A stretch of DNA of 64,000 nt from Mesorhizobium ciceri biovar biserrulae WSM1271 (GCF_000185905.1 NC_014923.1:4735501-4799500); one strand, 5' to 3'; counted from the first letter of the stretch, positions 52,010-61,084 are shown. Notes: generated by a model not told the origin, from the sequence alone. Made by a program: numbers and translations.

Positions 52010-52813
52010 CTAGTGCAGGATCTGCGACAGGAACAGCTTCGTGCGCTCATGGCGCGGGTGGTCGAAGAACTCGGCCGGCGTGTTCTGCTCGACGATCTGG
52101 CCCTGGTCCATGAAGATCACCCGGTTGGCGACCTTGCGGGCAAAACCCATCTCGTGGGTGACGCACAGCATGGTCATGCCTTCTTCGGCAAGGCCAACCA
52201 TGGTCTCCAGCACTTCCTTGATCATCTCCGGATCAAGCGCCGAGGTCGGCTCGTCGAACAGCATGATGCGCGGGTTCATGCACAGCGAGCGGGCAATCGC
52301 CACACGCTGCTGCTGGCCGCCGGAAAGCTGGCCGGGATATTTGTTGGCCTGTTCCGGGATCTTGACGCGCTTGAGGAAATGCATGGCGATTTCCTCGGCC
52401 TGCTTCTTCGGCGTCTTGCGCACCCAGATCGGCGCCAGCGTGCAGTTCTCCAGGATGGTCAGATGCGGGAACAGGTTGAAGTGCTGGAACACCATGCCGA
52501 CCTCGCGGCGCACCTCGTCGATCTTCTTGAGATCGTTGGTCAATTCCTTACCGTCGACGATGATCTTGCCCTTCTGGTGCTCCTCCAGGCGGTTGATGCA
52601 GCGGATCATGGTCGATTTGCCGGAGCCGGAGGGGCCGCAGATGACGATGCGCTCGCCGCGCATCACTTTCAGGTTGATGTCCTTCAGCACATGGAACTCG
52701 CCATACCATTTGTGCATGGCGATGATGTCGATGGCGACATCGGTCGTCGAAATCTGCATCTTGGCGGCGTTGACCTTGATCTCTTCGGCGCTGACGGCAT
52801 TTTCGGTGGCCAT
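52010..52813 (-). CDS. aapP: General L-amino acid ABC transporter ATP-binding protein
   Basis: A 267-residue ATPase: IVICGPSGSGKSTMIRCINR (Walker A CGPSGSGKST), LSGGQQQRVAIARSL (signature) and IMLFDEPTSALDPEM (Walker B). This is the polar amino acid transport type; with AapJ, AapQ and AapM it forms the broad-specificity amino-acid uptake system studied in Rhizobium. Last gene, with a terminator just after its stop. Confidence 0.96.
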   Translation of the reverse strand: MATENAVSAEEIKVNAAKMQISTTDVAIDIIAMHKWYGEFHVLKDINLKVMRGERIVICGPSGSGKSTMIRCINRLEEHQKGKIIVDGKELTNDLKKIDEVRREVGMVFQHFNLFPHLTILENCTLAPIWVRKTPKKQAEEIAMHFLKRVKIPEQANKYPGQLSGGQQQRVAIARSLCMNPRIMLFDEPTSALDPEMIKEVLETMVGLAEEGMTMLCVTHEMGFARKVANRVIFMDQGQIVEQNTPAEFFDHPRHERTKLFLSQILH

Positions 52814-52844
52814 GAGAGGGATCCCCTTGTTCTTTTGTTTATGT

Positions 52845-54002
52845 TTAGCGTTTGTGGCCGGTGTCGAGCCGGCGTTCGGTGTACATTGAATAGCGCGACA
52901 TGCCGAAGCAGAACAGCCAGAAGACGAAGGCGGCGAAGATCAGGCCGGACCTCGCCGTCTGCGCGGTTGCCCAGTTTGCATCGGAAAAATTCTGTTTGAC
53001 GATGCCGAGCAGGTCGAACATCGAGATGATGATGACCAGGCTGGTGTCCTTGAACATGCCGATGAAGGTGTTGACGATGCCCGGGATGACCAATTTGAGC
53101 GCCTGCGGCATGACGATGAAATACATCTTCTGCCAATAGCCGAGGCCGAGCGAATCGGCACCTTCATATTGGCCCTTGGGGATCGCCTGCAGGCCGCCGC
53201 GCACCACTTCGGCCATATAGGCGGCGGCAAACAGCGACACGCCGATCAAAGCGCGCAGGAACTTGTCGAACGAAACGCCCTCCGGCAGGAACAGCGGCAG
53301 CATGACGCTGGCGAAGAACAGCACGGTGATCAGCGGGATGCCGCGCACCGTCTCGATGAAGACGACGCACAGCGTCTTGATGATCGGCATCTTGGAACGG
53401 CGGCCGAGCGCCAGCACGATGCCGAGCGGCAGCGACACGGCAATGCCGACGAAGGACAGGCTGAGCGTTACCAAGAGCCCGCCCCAAAGCGAGGTCTCGA
53501 CATGCGGCAGGCCGAACATGCCGCCGACCAGCAGGACGAAGGCGACGATCGGCAGCACGAAGAACAGCAGAACCGCATTCAGCCCTTTGCGTGGCACCTT
53601 CGGCATCAGCATCGGCACCAGCAGCGCCACGAACAGGATGGCGACCAGGATCGGCCGCCAGCGCTCCTCGATGGGATAGCGGCCGAGCATGAACTGGCCG
53701 AACTTGGCATTGACGAAAGCCCAGCAGGCGCCGGTCCAGCCATCCGGCTGGATGCCGCCTTGCGCCACCGTGGCGCATACGGTCCGGTCCGGCCCCGTCC
53801 ACACGGCGTTGATGAACGCCCAATTGATGATTTGCGGCAGGATCATCGCCACCAGGGCGATGCCGACGATTGTCAAAATCGTGTCGCCGGTAGACGCGAT
53901 CAGGTTCTTGCGCACCCATGCGCCGAGGCCGGTGACGCTGGCGGGCGCCGGCTGCGCCAGCACCATTTCGGTGCGCACCCAGGACATATCATGTTCTTGC
54001 AT
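52845..54002 (-). CDS. aapM: General L-amino acid ABC transporter permease
   Basis: A 385-residue permease. A long N-terminal part (about 190 residues with two or three helices and a periplasmic segment with paired cysteines) precedes the BPD_transp_1 domain, LWGGLLVTLSLSFVGIAVSL and EVVRGGLQAIPKGQYEGADS (EAA loop). This long form is typical of AapM. ATG 54002 has TAAGGA; ATG 53987 is an alternative. Between aapQ and aapP, gaps of 9 and 31 bases. Confidence 0.95.
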   Translation of the reverse strand: MQEHDMSWVRTEMVLAQPAPASVTGLGAWVRKNLIASTGDTILTIVGIALVAMILPQIINWAFINAVWTGPDRTVCATVAQGGIQPDGWTGACWAFVNAKFGQFMLGRYPIEERWRPILVAILFVALLVPMLMPKVPRKGLNAVLLFFVLPIVAFVLLVGGMFGLPHVETSLWGGLLVTLSLSFVGIAVSLPLGIVLALGRRSKMPIIKTLCVVFIETVRGIPLITVLFFASVMLPLFLPEGVSFDKFLRALIGVSLFAAAYMAEVVRGGLQAIPKGQYEGADSLGLGYWQKMYFIVMPQALKLVIPGIVNTFIGMFKDTSLVIIISMFDLLGIVKQNFSDANWATAQTARSGLIFAAFVFWLFCFGMSRYSMYTERRLDTGHKR

Positions 54003-54011
54003 GTCCTTACC

Positions 54012-55199
54012 TCACCTCTCCACCAGCGCCATCTTGGCGTTGAACCAGTTCATCACAAGCGAGGTCAGAAGGCTGATGGCGAGATAGATCACCATCATGA
54101 TCACCACGCCCTCGACGGCCTGGCCGGTCTGGTTCAGCACTGTCCCGGCGGTCGCCGTCAGGTCCGGATAGCCGATGGCGATGGCCAGCGACGAGTTCTT
54201 GGTCAGGTTGAGATACTGGCTGGTCAGCGGCGGAATGACGATGCGCATGGCCTGCGGCACGACGACCAGCCGCAGGATCGATCCGGAACGCAATCCCAAC
54301 GCTCCGGCGGCTTCCGTCTGGCCCGCGCTGACACCCCTGATGCCGGCACGCACGATCTCGGCGATGAAGGCGGCGGTATAGCAGGACAGCGCCAGATAAA
54401 GCGACAGGAACTCCGGCCGGACCTGAAAGCCGCCGGTCAGGTTGAAAGTCGACTGCTTGGGGTAATCGAAGCTCAGGGGAAAGCCGCTCAGCGCATAGGC
54501 GAGCAGCGGCAGCCCGACGATCAGCGCCGCGGATGTCCAAAACACCGGAAATTGCTGGCCGGTCGCCATCTGCCGTTGCCGCGCCTTGCGCGCGACGAAC
54601 CACGCCATGGCGATGCCGACGAGCAGGGCGACGAAAATCAGCCATGAACCGTCGCCCCATACGGCGCGTGGAAAATAGAAACCGCGCTGGTTGAGAAAGG
54701 AGCCGAACGGCAAATTGATGCTGTCGCGTGGCGCCGGCAGCACGGCCAGCACGCCGGAATACCAGAAGAAGATGACCAGCAGCGGCGGGATGTTGCGGAA
54801 GACCTCGACATAGACGGTGCAGATCTTCCTGATCAGCCAGTTCTTCGAGAGCCGGCCGATGCCGATGACGAAGCCGATGATTGTCGCGGTGATGATGCCG
54901 ACGATGGCGACGATGACCGTGTTGAGGAGGCCGACCAGAATGGCGCGGCCATAGGTCGAATCCGACGAATAGGCGATCGCGCTCTCGCTGATATCGAAGC
55001 CGGCGCGGCCCTTGAGGAAGCCGAAGCCTGAAGCGATGCGCAACCGCGTCAGGTTGTCGATGACGTTGTGGGCAATCCACCAGACGCCCGCCACCAGCAG
55101 CACGACGACCAGCACCTGGAAGAATATGCCCCGGATTTTCGGATCGTTGATGAAGGAGCCGCGGCTGGGCTCCTCGCGAAGTACGTCCTGCGATGCCAT
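54012..55199 (-). CDS. aapQ: General L-amino acid ABC transporter permease
   Basis: A 395-residue permease with N-terminal extension: helix near residues 29-50, periplasmic stretch, then the BPD_transp_1 domain (LLNTVIVAIVGIITATIIGF; EIVRAGIRGVSAGQTEAAGA as the EAA loop that docks the ATPase). Pairs with AapM as the heterodimeric channel. It is 63 bases downstream of aapJ with a strong hairpin in between. Confidence 0.95.
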   Translation of the reverse strand: MASQDVLREEPSRGSFINDPKIRGIFFQVLVVVLLVAGVWWIAHNVIDNLTRLRIASGFGFLKGRAGFDISESAIAYSSDSTYGRAILVGLLNTVIVAIVGIITATIIGFVIGIGRLSKNWLIRKICTVYVEVFRNIPPLLVIFFWYSGVLAVLPAPRDSINLPFGSFLNQRGFYFPRAVWGDGSWLIFVALLVGIAMAWFVARKARQRQMATGQQFPVFWTSAALIVGLPLLAYALSGFPLSFDYPKQSTFNLTGGFQVRPEFLSLYLALSCYTAAFIAEIVRAGIRGVSAGQTEAAGALGLRSGSILRLVVVPQAMRIVIPPLTSQYLNLTKNSSLAIAIGYPDLTATAGTVLNQTGQAVEGVVIMMVIYLAISLLTSLVMNWFNAKMALVER

Positions 55200-55223
55200 T
55201 CGACCGTCCCCTGGAAAGAGAAA

Positions 55224-55250
55224 CCGGGAGGCAGATGATCTGCCTCCCGG
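55224..55250 (-). terminator. Hairpin between aapJ and aapQ, partial terminator or mRNA stabiliser
   Basis: CCGGGAGGCAGA (55224-55235) pairs perfectly with TCTGCCTCCCGG (55239-55250), loop of three bases; read leftward it is followed by TTTCTCTTT. Such hairpins after the binding-protein gene keep that gene's message more abundant than the permease message. Confidence 0.8.
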
Positions 55251-55262
55251 ATCACATTTCGA

Positions 55263-56291
55263 TCAGCGGATCGGCGGCGCGTATTGCAGGCCGCCCTTGG
55301 TCCACAGCGCGTTGATGCCGCGCGCGATCTTCAGCGGGCTGCCCGAGCCGACATTGCGCTCGAACATTTCGCCATAATTGCCGACGGCCTTGACGATGTT
55401 GACCACCCAGTCATTGGAGACGCCGAGATCGGTACCGATCTTGGTGTCGGCTTCCTGGCCGAGAACGCGCTTGATCTCGGGGCTGGCCGAGTTCTTCATC
55501 TCATCGACATTGGCCTTGGTGATGCCGAGCTCTTCAGCCTGCAGCAGCGCAAAATAGGTCCATTTGACGATGTGGTACCACTGGTCGTCGCCCTGGCGAA
55601 CGGCAGGTCCGAGCGGCTCCTTGGAGATGATCTCGGGCAGCACGACATGGTCGGCCGGCGATCCCAGCGTCAGGCGTATGCCATAGAGGCCCGACTGATC
55701 GGTGGTGTAGACGTCGCAGCGGCCGGCATCATAGGCGGCGTTGACCTCTTCCAGCTTTTCGAAGACGACGGGATTGTACTCCATCTTGTTGGCCTTGAAG
55801 TAGTCGGCGAGGTTCAGCTCGGTGGTGGTGCCGCTCTGCACGCAGACGGCTGCGCCCGAGAGCTGCAATGCCGAATTGACACCCGGCAGCTTCTTGGCGT
55901 TGATCATGAAACCCTGGCCGTCATAATAGGTGACGCCGATGAAATTCAGGCCGAGTGCCGTATCGCGGTTGATGGTCCAGGTGGTGTTGCGCGACAGGAT
56001 GTCGATCTCGCCCGACTGCAGCGCGGTAAACCGCTCCTTGGCGCTGAGCGGCGTGAACTTGACCCTGGAGCCGTCACCGAAGACGGCGGCCGCGACAGCG
56101 CGGCAGAAATCCGCATCGATGCCTTGCCAGTCACCCTTGTCGTCCGGCGCCGAAAAGCCGGCCAGGCCGGTGGAGACGCCGCACTGGATGAAGCCCTTCG
56201 CCTTGACGGTGTCGAGCGTGGCCGCCGACGCGGCGGACGCCATCAATCCAAGCGTGGCGGCGCCTAGAATGCCGATAGCAATGTGTTTCAT
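55263..56291 (-). CDS. aapJ: General L-amino acid ABC transporter periplasmic binding protein
   Basis: A 342-residue binding protein: signal peptide of about 23 residues (ending ASA), TLDTVKAKGFIQCGVSTGLA, GIDADFCRAVAAAVFGDGSR (family 3 solute-binding signature), LSRNTTWTINRDTALGLNF and YGEMFERNVGSGSPLKIARG. It captures diverse L-amino acids in the periplasm. First gene of aapJQMP. Confidence 0.97.
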   Translation of the reverse strand: MKHIAIGILGAATLGLMASAASAATLDTVKAKGFIQCGVSTGLAGFSAPDDKGDWQGIDADFCRAVAAAVFGDGSRVKFTPLSAKERFTALQSGEIDILSRNTTWTINRDTALGLNFIGVTYYDGQGFMINAKKLPGVNSALQLSGAAVCVQSGTTTELNLADYFKANKMEYNPVVFEKLEEVNAAYDAGRCDVYTTDQSGLYGIRLTLGSPADHVVLPEIISKEPLGPAVRQGDDQWYHIVKWTYFALLQAEELGITKANVDEMKNSASPEIKRVLGQEADTKIGTDLGVSNDWVVNIVKAVGNYGEMFERNVGSGSPLKIARGINALWTKGGLQYAPPIR

Positions 56292-56734
56292 GACCCACAG
56301 ACCCTTTTCTCTGTTTTTCAGGAGTAAATCCTGATTTTTTTCTCCCGTGTGAACGCGGCTTCATCCCGGCCCATCCCGAAACCCCGCATCGTAACCGACG
56401 CGCCGCCTCCCATTCACAAATGTCATCGAAGGCGATAATTCCTGTGAGGTCAAGGGAAATGACCCAAACCCGAAGAGTTTGAAAACCGATTGCCGTAAAT
56501 GCCTGATTTACAGACAAACACGCCCGCGAATTAGTCAGCAGGGGCCAATAAAGGCGGCAAAGCTGATGCAACGCCAACGCGGGGCCGATACCGGCCGCGG
56601 CAGCGAAATCCATCCCGGGCAAATACCTCGTGGTTGTTGACCTCCGCGTGGGGCGAACTACCATGTCCCAAGATTGTCTTCTGACGATTTACTGGCGGCT
56701 GCAGTCCAATACAGGTCGCAGACGAAGACTGTTC
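56292..56734. other. Intergenic region upstream of aapJ
   Basis: About 440 bases without a convincing gene, upstream of aapJ and downstream of the DUF2182 gene (both leftward). The part from about 56290 to 56345 is AT-rich and includes GGAGTAAATC-like sequence. It should hold the aap promoter and regulator sites; I cannot define them. Confidence 0.5.
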
Positions 56735-57610
56735 TCAAGAGGCTTGAAAGACGATCCAGGTCCCGATGCCAGCCATCAACGCGCCTGAAACGCGCGGAAT
56801 CAGCTGCCCGGTCGGCACCGTCTTCTCCAGCAGGACGAGGATGGCGATGCCGGCGATCCACAGCACGTTCATGACGCCACCGACGAACAGCAGAGCCATC
56901 AGCGCCCAGCAGCACCCCAGACAGTAGGCGCCGTGATCGATGCCCAGCCGGAGCGCGCCGAGCGGAGCGGAGCGGAATCCGCCATGGCCGGCCAGGAACG
57001 CGATCGGGGCCTGACATTGGCGCAGGCAGACGCCCTTCATCGGCGTCCATTGATAGAGACCGGCGGCGATCAGGACGAGGCCGCCGAGGACCGCGCTGCC
57101 GGTCGCCATCGAGGGGTCGAGCAAGGCAAGACGGGCGAGCAGCCATTGCGCACCGGTCGCCACGAGGCTGAAGACGGCCCAGACGGCGAGGTAGCCGGCA
57201 AAAAACCATCCCGTCGAAGCGATGGGCCTGCCATCCGCCCGCGCCTTGCGGCCGACACCGGCATAGAGCAGCAACATCGGTGCGACCGAAGGCGTCATCA
57301 TGCCGACCATCATCACCGCCCACATCGTGAAGGTGAAAGCGAAATCGGCCAATGCCCAGGCCCGGATGCCTGGCGCCACGGCGGCGCCCATATCCATGCC
57401 GCCCATACCCATGTTCGACCCGTCCATATTCGACATGTCCATTCCGGCCATGTCACCGCCTCCGCTGTCCGGCAAGGCGGAGCCGGGCATGACCATGTCG
57501 GTGGCGAGCCACAGCACATAGGCCCAGGCGAGCACGGCAATCACCACGAGCGCGGCCATCACGACCGCGCGATCGCGCCGCAGCACCGCCTCGAGGGCCG
57601 TGTCGCCCAT
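56735..57610 (-). CDS. DUF2182 family membrane protein with Met-rich loop
   Basis: A 291-residue protein with about seven helices. DUF2182 features are MWAVMMVGMMTPSVAPMLLL (residues about 97-116), YQWTPMKGVCLRQCQAP and GIDHGAYCLGCCWALMALLF. Between the first two helices lies a short run rich in Met, Gly and Asp (residues about 50-75, e.g. MAGMDMSNMDGSNMGMGG), the sort of sequence that binds copper or silver. It lies 9 bases after the DUF1326 gene. Predicted metal-binding membrane partner; function unproven. Confidence 0.92.
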   Translation of the reverse strand: MGDTALEAVLRRDRAVVMAALVVIAVLAWAYVLWLATDMVMPGSALPDSGGGDMAGMDMSNMDGSNMGMGGMDMGAAVAPGIRAWALADFAFTFTMWAVMMVGMMTPSVAPMLLLYAGVGRKARADGRPIASTGWFFAGYLAVWAVFSLVATGAQWLLARLALLDPSMATGSAVLGGLVLIAAGLYQWTPMKGVCLRQCQAPIAFLAGHGGFRSAPLGALRLGIDHGAYCLGCCWALMALLFVGGVMNVLWIAGIAILVLLEKTVPTGQLIPRVSGALMAGIGTWIVFQAS

Positions 57611-57619
57611 TGGATCAGG

Positions 57620-58255
57620 TCAATGCACGATGCCGCTCTGCGTGAGATGCAGATTGGCGAAATGGCTGTGCGTATCGGCCAGCTCGAACTTGATCGGGCC
57701 CGTCGCCTTTGTCCAGCCGCGCCCGACCTCGGCGATCGCGTATTCGAAGCCGTGCGGCAGGTCGATGCGCGCCTGGTGGGCAGCGCCGGTGACCGGATTC
57801 CGGATCGGCTCGCCACGACCGTCGGTTATACCCTCGACATGCAGCTGACTGGTTCGCGCGTCGACGTCGATGTTGAATTCGATCGGCGCAAAGATCGGGT
57901 CGTGGAACTTCTCCAGCGTGGTCGAAAAGACCTGGAATATCGTTGCACCCGGTTCGGTATCCAGACCGCCCAATATGCGAAGCAGCGCGCCACGTTGGGC
58001 TTCCGTCGCCCTCTCGTCGATGATCACCGCGGCTTCGCCCCCGCCCTGGTGTATGGCGCCGGGCCAGCTGAAAATCCCGACGAACCGCAATCCGTCGAGC
58101 TTGGTGTCGCCGTGATGGCCGCTTTCGATTTCCATGCCGGCGACCGCCTGGCAGAACCCGTATGTCGGCATGGCGTTGAACTGGCACGGGCAGCCATAGG
58201 CGCAGTTGCAGTTGATGAATTCGCGCGCCTTCATGGCCCATTTGACGTCCGGCAT
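57620..58255 (-). CDS. DUF1326 family protein
   Basis: A 211-residue soluble protein with the DUF1326 hallmark CNCAYGCPCQF (residues 16-26: four closely spaced cysteines), GIFSWPGAIHQGGGEAAVII and ATIFQVFSTTLEKFHDPIFA. It is almost always encoded next to DUF2182, as here. The cysteines look like a metal- or redox-binding site. Start ATG 58255 with GGGAGGAAT in front. Confidence 0.92.
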   Translation of the reverse strand: MPDVKWAMKAREFINCNCAYGCPCQFNAMPTYGFCQAVAGMEIESGHHGDTKLDGLRFVGIFSWPGAIHQGGGEAAVIIDERATEAQRGALLRILGGLDTEPGATIFQVFSTTLEKFHDPIFAPIEFNIDVDARTSQLHVEGITDGRGEPIRNPVTGAAHQARIDLPHGFEYAIAEVGRGWTKATGPIKFELADTHSHFANLHLTQSGIVH

Positions 58256-58484
58256 GGCATTCCTCCCTTGCCGCGCTCACGCTTGGTGAGCGCGATCCGG
58301 ATCGTGGAGGACCAGAGGTCAACCGGCAGCAACCATCCGGCAGCATCTGATCGAAGCAATCCGGCGATTAATATTAGCCGACAATCATATACCTTCCGCA
58401 GCCGCCCACAATAGCCGATCGGCGGAGATGAGGGCTCCGAACGCAGGTCAATCAAAGACCGCCTTTTCGCGATAGGAATTTTTT

Positions 58485-58515
58485 CTTGACAGCCTGCCCT
58501 CAGCTATGATACATT
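58485..58515 (+). promoter_or_regulatory. Promoter-like element of the beta-lyase leader
   Basis: CTTGACA at 58485-58491 fits the alphaproteobacterial -35 box, followed about 16 bases later by GATACAT (58508-58514) as a possible -10, or TATGAT at 58505 with shorter spacing. It lies about 35-60 bases upstream of the leader terminator. Confidence 0.5.
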
Positions 58516-58544
58516 TTCGTCCATGGTGCTGATTTGCGCCGATG

Positions 58545-58567
58545 ACCCGCCGCACAGGCGGGTTTTT
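58545..58567 (+). terminator. Intrinsic terminator inside the beta-lyase leader (attenuator candidate)
   Basis: ACCCGCC (58545-58551) pairs with GGCGGGT (58557-58563), loop GCACA, followed by TTTTT. It lies between the promoter-like element and the gene start at 58711, so it would stop transcription early unless something prevents the stem from forming. Confidence 0.85.
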
Positions 58568-58710
58568 CGTTTTGATATCCTGTCCCCGCATCGCTGTTTT
58601 TGCCGCGACGAATTGGCATATTCGAAGTCCATCTCCTGGCGGACGGTGGCTGTTGCACGGTCCATGCCGCCGCACTATGGCTAGCGGCTTGTCAAACAAG
58701 GCGACGCAGA

Positions 58711-59892
58711 ATGGCGAAAGACGGCGAGCACTTTAGCGGCGGGATGGGCATCAACACGCGGCTTGCCCATTCGGGCAACAATCCGCACGACTATTTCGGC
58801 TTCGTCAATCCGCCGGTGGTGCATGCCTCGACCGTGCTTTTTCGCGACGCGGCGTCAATGGCGGCTCGCACCCAGAAATACACTTACGGCACGCGCGGCA
58901 CGCCGACGACCGATGCGCTCGCCCACGCCATAGACGCGCTGGAAGGTTCGGCAGGCACGATCCTGGTGCCGTCGGGCCTTGCGGCGGTGACGGTACCGCT
59001 GCTCGCCTTCGTGTCGGCCGGCGACCATCTGCTGATCGTCGATACCGTCTATCATCCGACCCGCAACTTCGCCGACACGATGCTGAAGCGGCTGGGCGTC
59101 GAGGTCGAGTACTACGCCCCCCATGTCGGCGCCGGCATCGCGGCGTTGATCAAGCCCAACACCAAGGTGGTGTTCACGGAATCACCGGCCTCCAACACCT
59201 TCGAGGTGCAGGACATCCCAGCCATCGCCAAGGCGGCGCACGCCGCGGGCGCCATCGTCATGATGGACAATACCTGGGCGACGCCACTGTATTTCCGCCC
59301 CCTCGACCACGGTGTCGACATCTCGATCCATGCGGCGACCAAATACCCGGCCGGCCATTCCGACGTGCTGCTTGGCACGGTGTCGGCCAATGAGAGCTGC
59401 TGGACGCATCTTTATGAAAGCTTCTGCACGCTTGGCTGCTGCGCCGGGCCCGACGACGTCTACCAGGTGCTGCGCGGCCTGCGCAGCATGGGCGTGCGCC
59501 TTGAACACCATCAGCGCAGCACGCTTGCCATCGCCTCCTGGCTCGAAGGCCAGAAGGGCGTGGCGCGCGTGCTCCACCCGGCCCTGCCCAGCCACCCGGA
59601 CCACGAACTGTGGAAGCGGGACTTCTCCGGATCGAGCGGCATCTTTTCCATCGTGCTTGCCGGCGGCGGACAAAAGCAGCAGCACGCCTTTCTCGACGCG
59701 CTGCAAATCTTCGGCCTCGGCTATTCCTGGGGCGGCTATGAGAGCCTTGCCGTGCCGGTCTGGCTCGGCGACCGCGTTGTCGCGAAGGCCCCCTATGAGG
59801 GTCCATTGATCCGCCTGCAGATCGGCCTCGAGGACGTCGACGACCTGAAGGCCGACATTTCGCGCGGCCTGACCGCGGCGGCGGCTGCGTAG
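58711..59892 (+). CDS. metC: Cystathionine beta-lyase, PLP-dependent
   Basis: A 393-residue Cys/Met metabolism PLP enzyme: NTRLAHSGNNPHDYFGFVNP, TYGTRGTPTTDALAHAIDAL, SGLAAVTVPLLAF, VMMDNTWATPLYFRPLDHGV and SIHAATKYPAGHSDVLLGTV, where Lys (about 213) in ATKYPAGHSD carries PLP. It cleaves cystathionine to homocysteine, pyruvate and ammonia for methionine synthesis. ATG 58711 is chosen by family start, though its ribosome site is weak (GACGCAGA). Preceded by a terminated leader. Confidence 0.93.
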   Translation: MAKDGEHFSGGMGINTRLAHSGNNPHDYFGFVNPPVVHASTVLFRDAASMAARTQKYTYGTRGTPTTDALAHAIDALEGSAGTILVPSGLAAVTVPLLAFVSAGDHLLIVDTVYHPTRNFADTMLKRLGVEVEYYAPHVGAGIAALIKPNTKVVFTESPASNTFEVQDIPAIAKAAHAAGAIVMMDNTWATPLYFRPLDHGVDISIHAATKYPAGHSDVLLGTVSANESCWTHLYESFCTLGCCAGPDDVYQVLRGLRSMGVRLEHHQRSTLAIASWLEGQKGVARVLHPALPSHPDHELWKRDFSGSSGIFSIVLAGGGQKQQHAFLDALQIFGLGYSWGGYESLAVPVWLGDRVVAKAPYEGPLIRLQIGLEDVDDLKADISRGLTAAAAA

Positions 59893-60022
59893 CGGAATTC
59901 TATTCCCTCAAATTGCAGTTTCCCGGATCAGTTTGGCTTTCAAATTCAACGATGCCGCGTCATTGCGGTGCGATCAGCACATTTTCGACTTCCCCTGGAA
60001 TATCGGCAGAGTTTTCGACCCC

Positions 60023-61084
60023 ATGGCTTTCCGCCTTTTTGTTCCCATTCTTGCCGGCGCGACGCTGCGCGAGCGTCTCGTCGCCTGTATCGGCGCGACG
60101 ATCGGCATTGCACTCACCGGTGTGATCGCCAGCCTTGTGCTCGGCAACGGCCCGCACGTGCCGCTGCTGGTGGCGCCGATGGGGGCGTCGGCGGTGCTGC
60201 TGTTCGCCGTGCCCGCCAGTCCGCTGGCACAGCCATGGTCGATCATCGGCGGCAACACGATATCGGCACTGGTCGGCGTGATCGTGGCGCATTTCATCCA
60301 CGAAACCGCCCTTGCCAGCGGCATCGCGGTGGCACTGGCCATCGCCGCCATGTCGTTCACGCGCTGCCTGCATCCGCCGGGCGGAGCGGCCGCGCTGACC
60401 GCGGTGCTGGGAGGGCCTGCCGTGATCAGCGCCGGCTTCCTGTTTCCATTCGTGCCGGTGGCGCTGAACTCGATCCTGCTGGTGGCGCTCGGCTACGGCT
60501 TCCACAGGCTGGCCCGGCGCAATTATCCGCATGTGCCGGTTGCGGCGCCGGCAAACAGCCACGGCACCGGCGATCTGCCGGCGCAGCTGCGCGTGGGCTT
60601 TCGGTCGGAAGACATCGATGCCGCGCTTGGCGCACTCGACGAGACGTTCGATATCGATCGCAACGATCTCGACCGGCTGCTGCGGCAGGTCGAATTGCAG
60701 GCGATGGTGCGCGCGCACAAGACCCTTCTGTGCGAGGACATCATGTCGCGCGATGTGATCTCGGTCGATGCTCACACCTCCACCGAGGCGGCGCGCCAAT
60801 TGCTGCTTGACCACAACATCCGCACCTTGCCGGTCGTCAATGCGGAAGCCAGGCTGGCAGGCACGGTGGGGTTGCGCGAACTCACCCAGGCCTCGGGGAC
60901 GGTTGGATCCGTCTTAACGCCCGCGGCAACAGCCGCCGCCGGCGTCGCCGCCATGGGTCTGCTGCCCGTCCTCACCGACGGCCGCAGCCATGCGGTCATC
61001 ATCGTCGACGACGACAAGCGGATTCTCGGGCTGATCACCCAGACCGATCTGTTGGCGGCCACGGCGCGCCTGCAGGCTGCCTGA
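60023..61084 (+). CDS. HPP family membrane protein with CBS domain pair
   Basis: A 353-residue protein. Residues about 10-165 hold four to five helices of the HPP family; the signature GNGPHVPLLVAPMGASAVLL and CLHPPGGAAALTAVLGG (with the HPP triplet) are clear. After a linker, two CBS motifs follow: CEDIMSRDVISVDAHTSTEA and DHNIRTLPVV...GTVGL, which usually bind adenine nucleotides and regulate the membrane part. HPP proteins have been linked to nitrite transport in plastids. Start ATG 60023 lacks a good ribosome site, so it is uncertain. Confidence 0.88.
   Translation: MAFRLFVPILAGATLRERLVACIGATIGIALTGVIASLVLGNGPHVPLLVAPMGASAVLLFAVPASPLAQPWSIIGGNTISALVGVIVAHFIHETALASGIAVALAIAAMSFTRCLHPPGGAAALTAVLGGPAVISAGFLFPFVPVALNSILLVALGYGFHRLARRNYPHVPVAAPANSHGTGDLPAQLRVGFRSEDIDAALGALDETFDIDRNDLDRLLRQVELQAMVRAHKTLLCEDIMSRDVISVDAHTSTEAARQLLLDHNIRTLPVVNAEARLAGTVGLRELTQASGTVGSVLTPAATAAAGVAAMGLLPVLTDGRSHAVIIVDDDKRILGLITQTDLLAATARLQAA

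Larger units (their letters stand above)
58256..58710. other. Divergent gap with the leader of the cystathionine beta-lyase gene
   Basis: About 455 bases. The right half contains a promoter-like TTGACA (58486-58491), a leader and an intrinsic terminator, all ahead of the beta-lyase gene. The left half, next to the DUF1326 start, shows no clear element. Confidence 0.6.

Noticed and set aside
58521..58570. SAM-II riboswitch upstream of metC
   Set aside because: Only GGTGCTGATTTG resembles the 5' block. The conserved 3' block with TTAAA and GCTAAA is absent and a terminator stem occupies its place.
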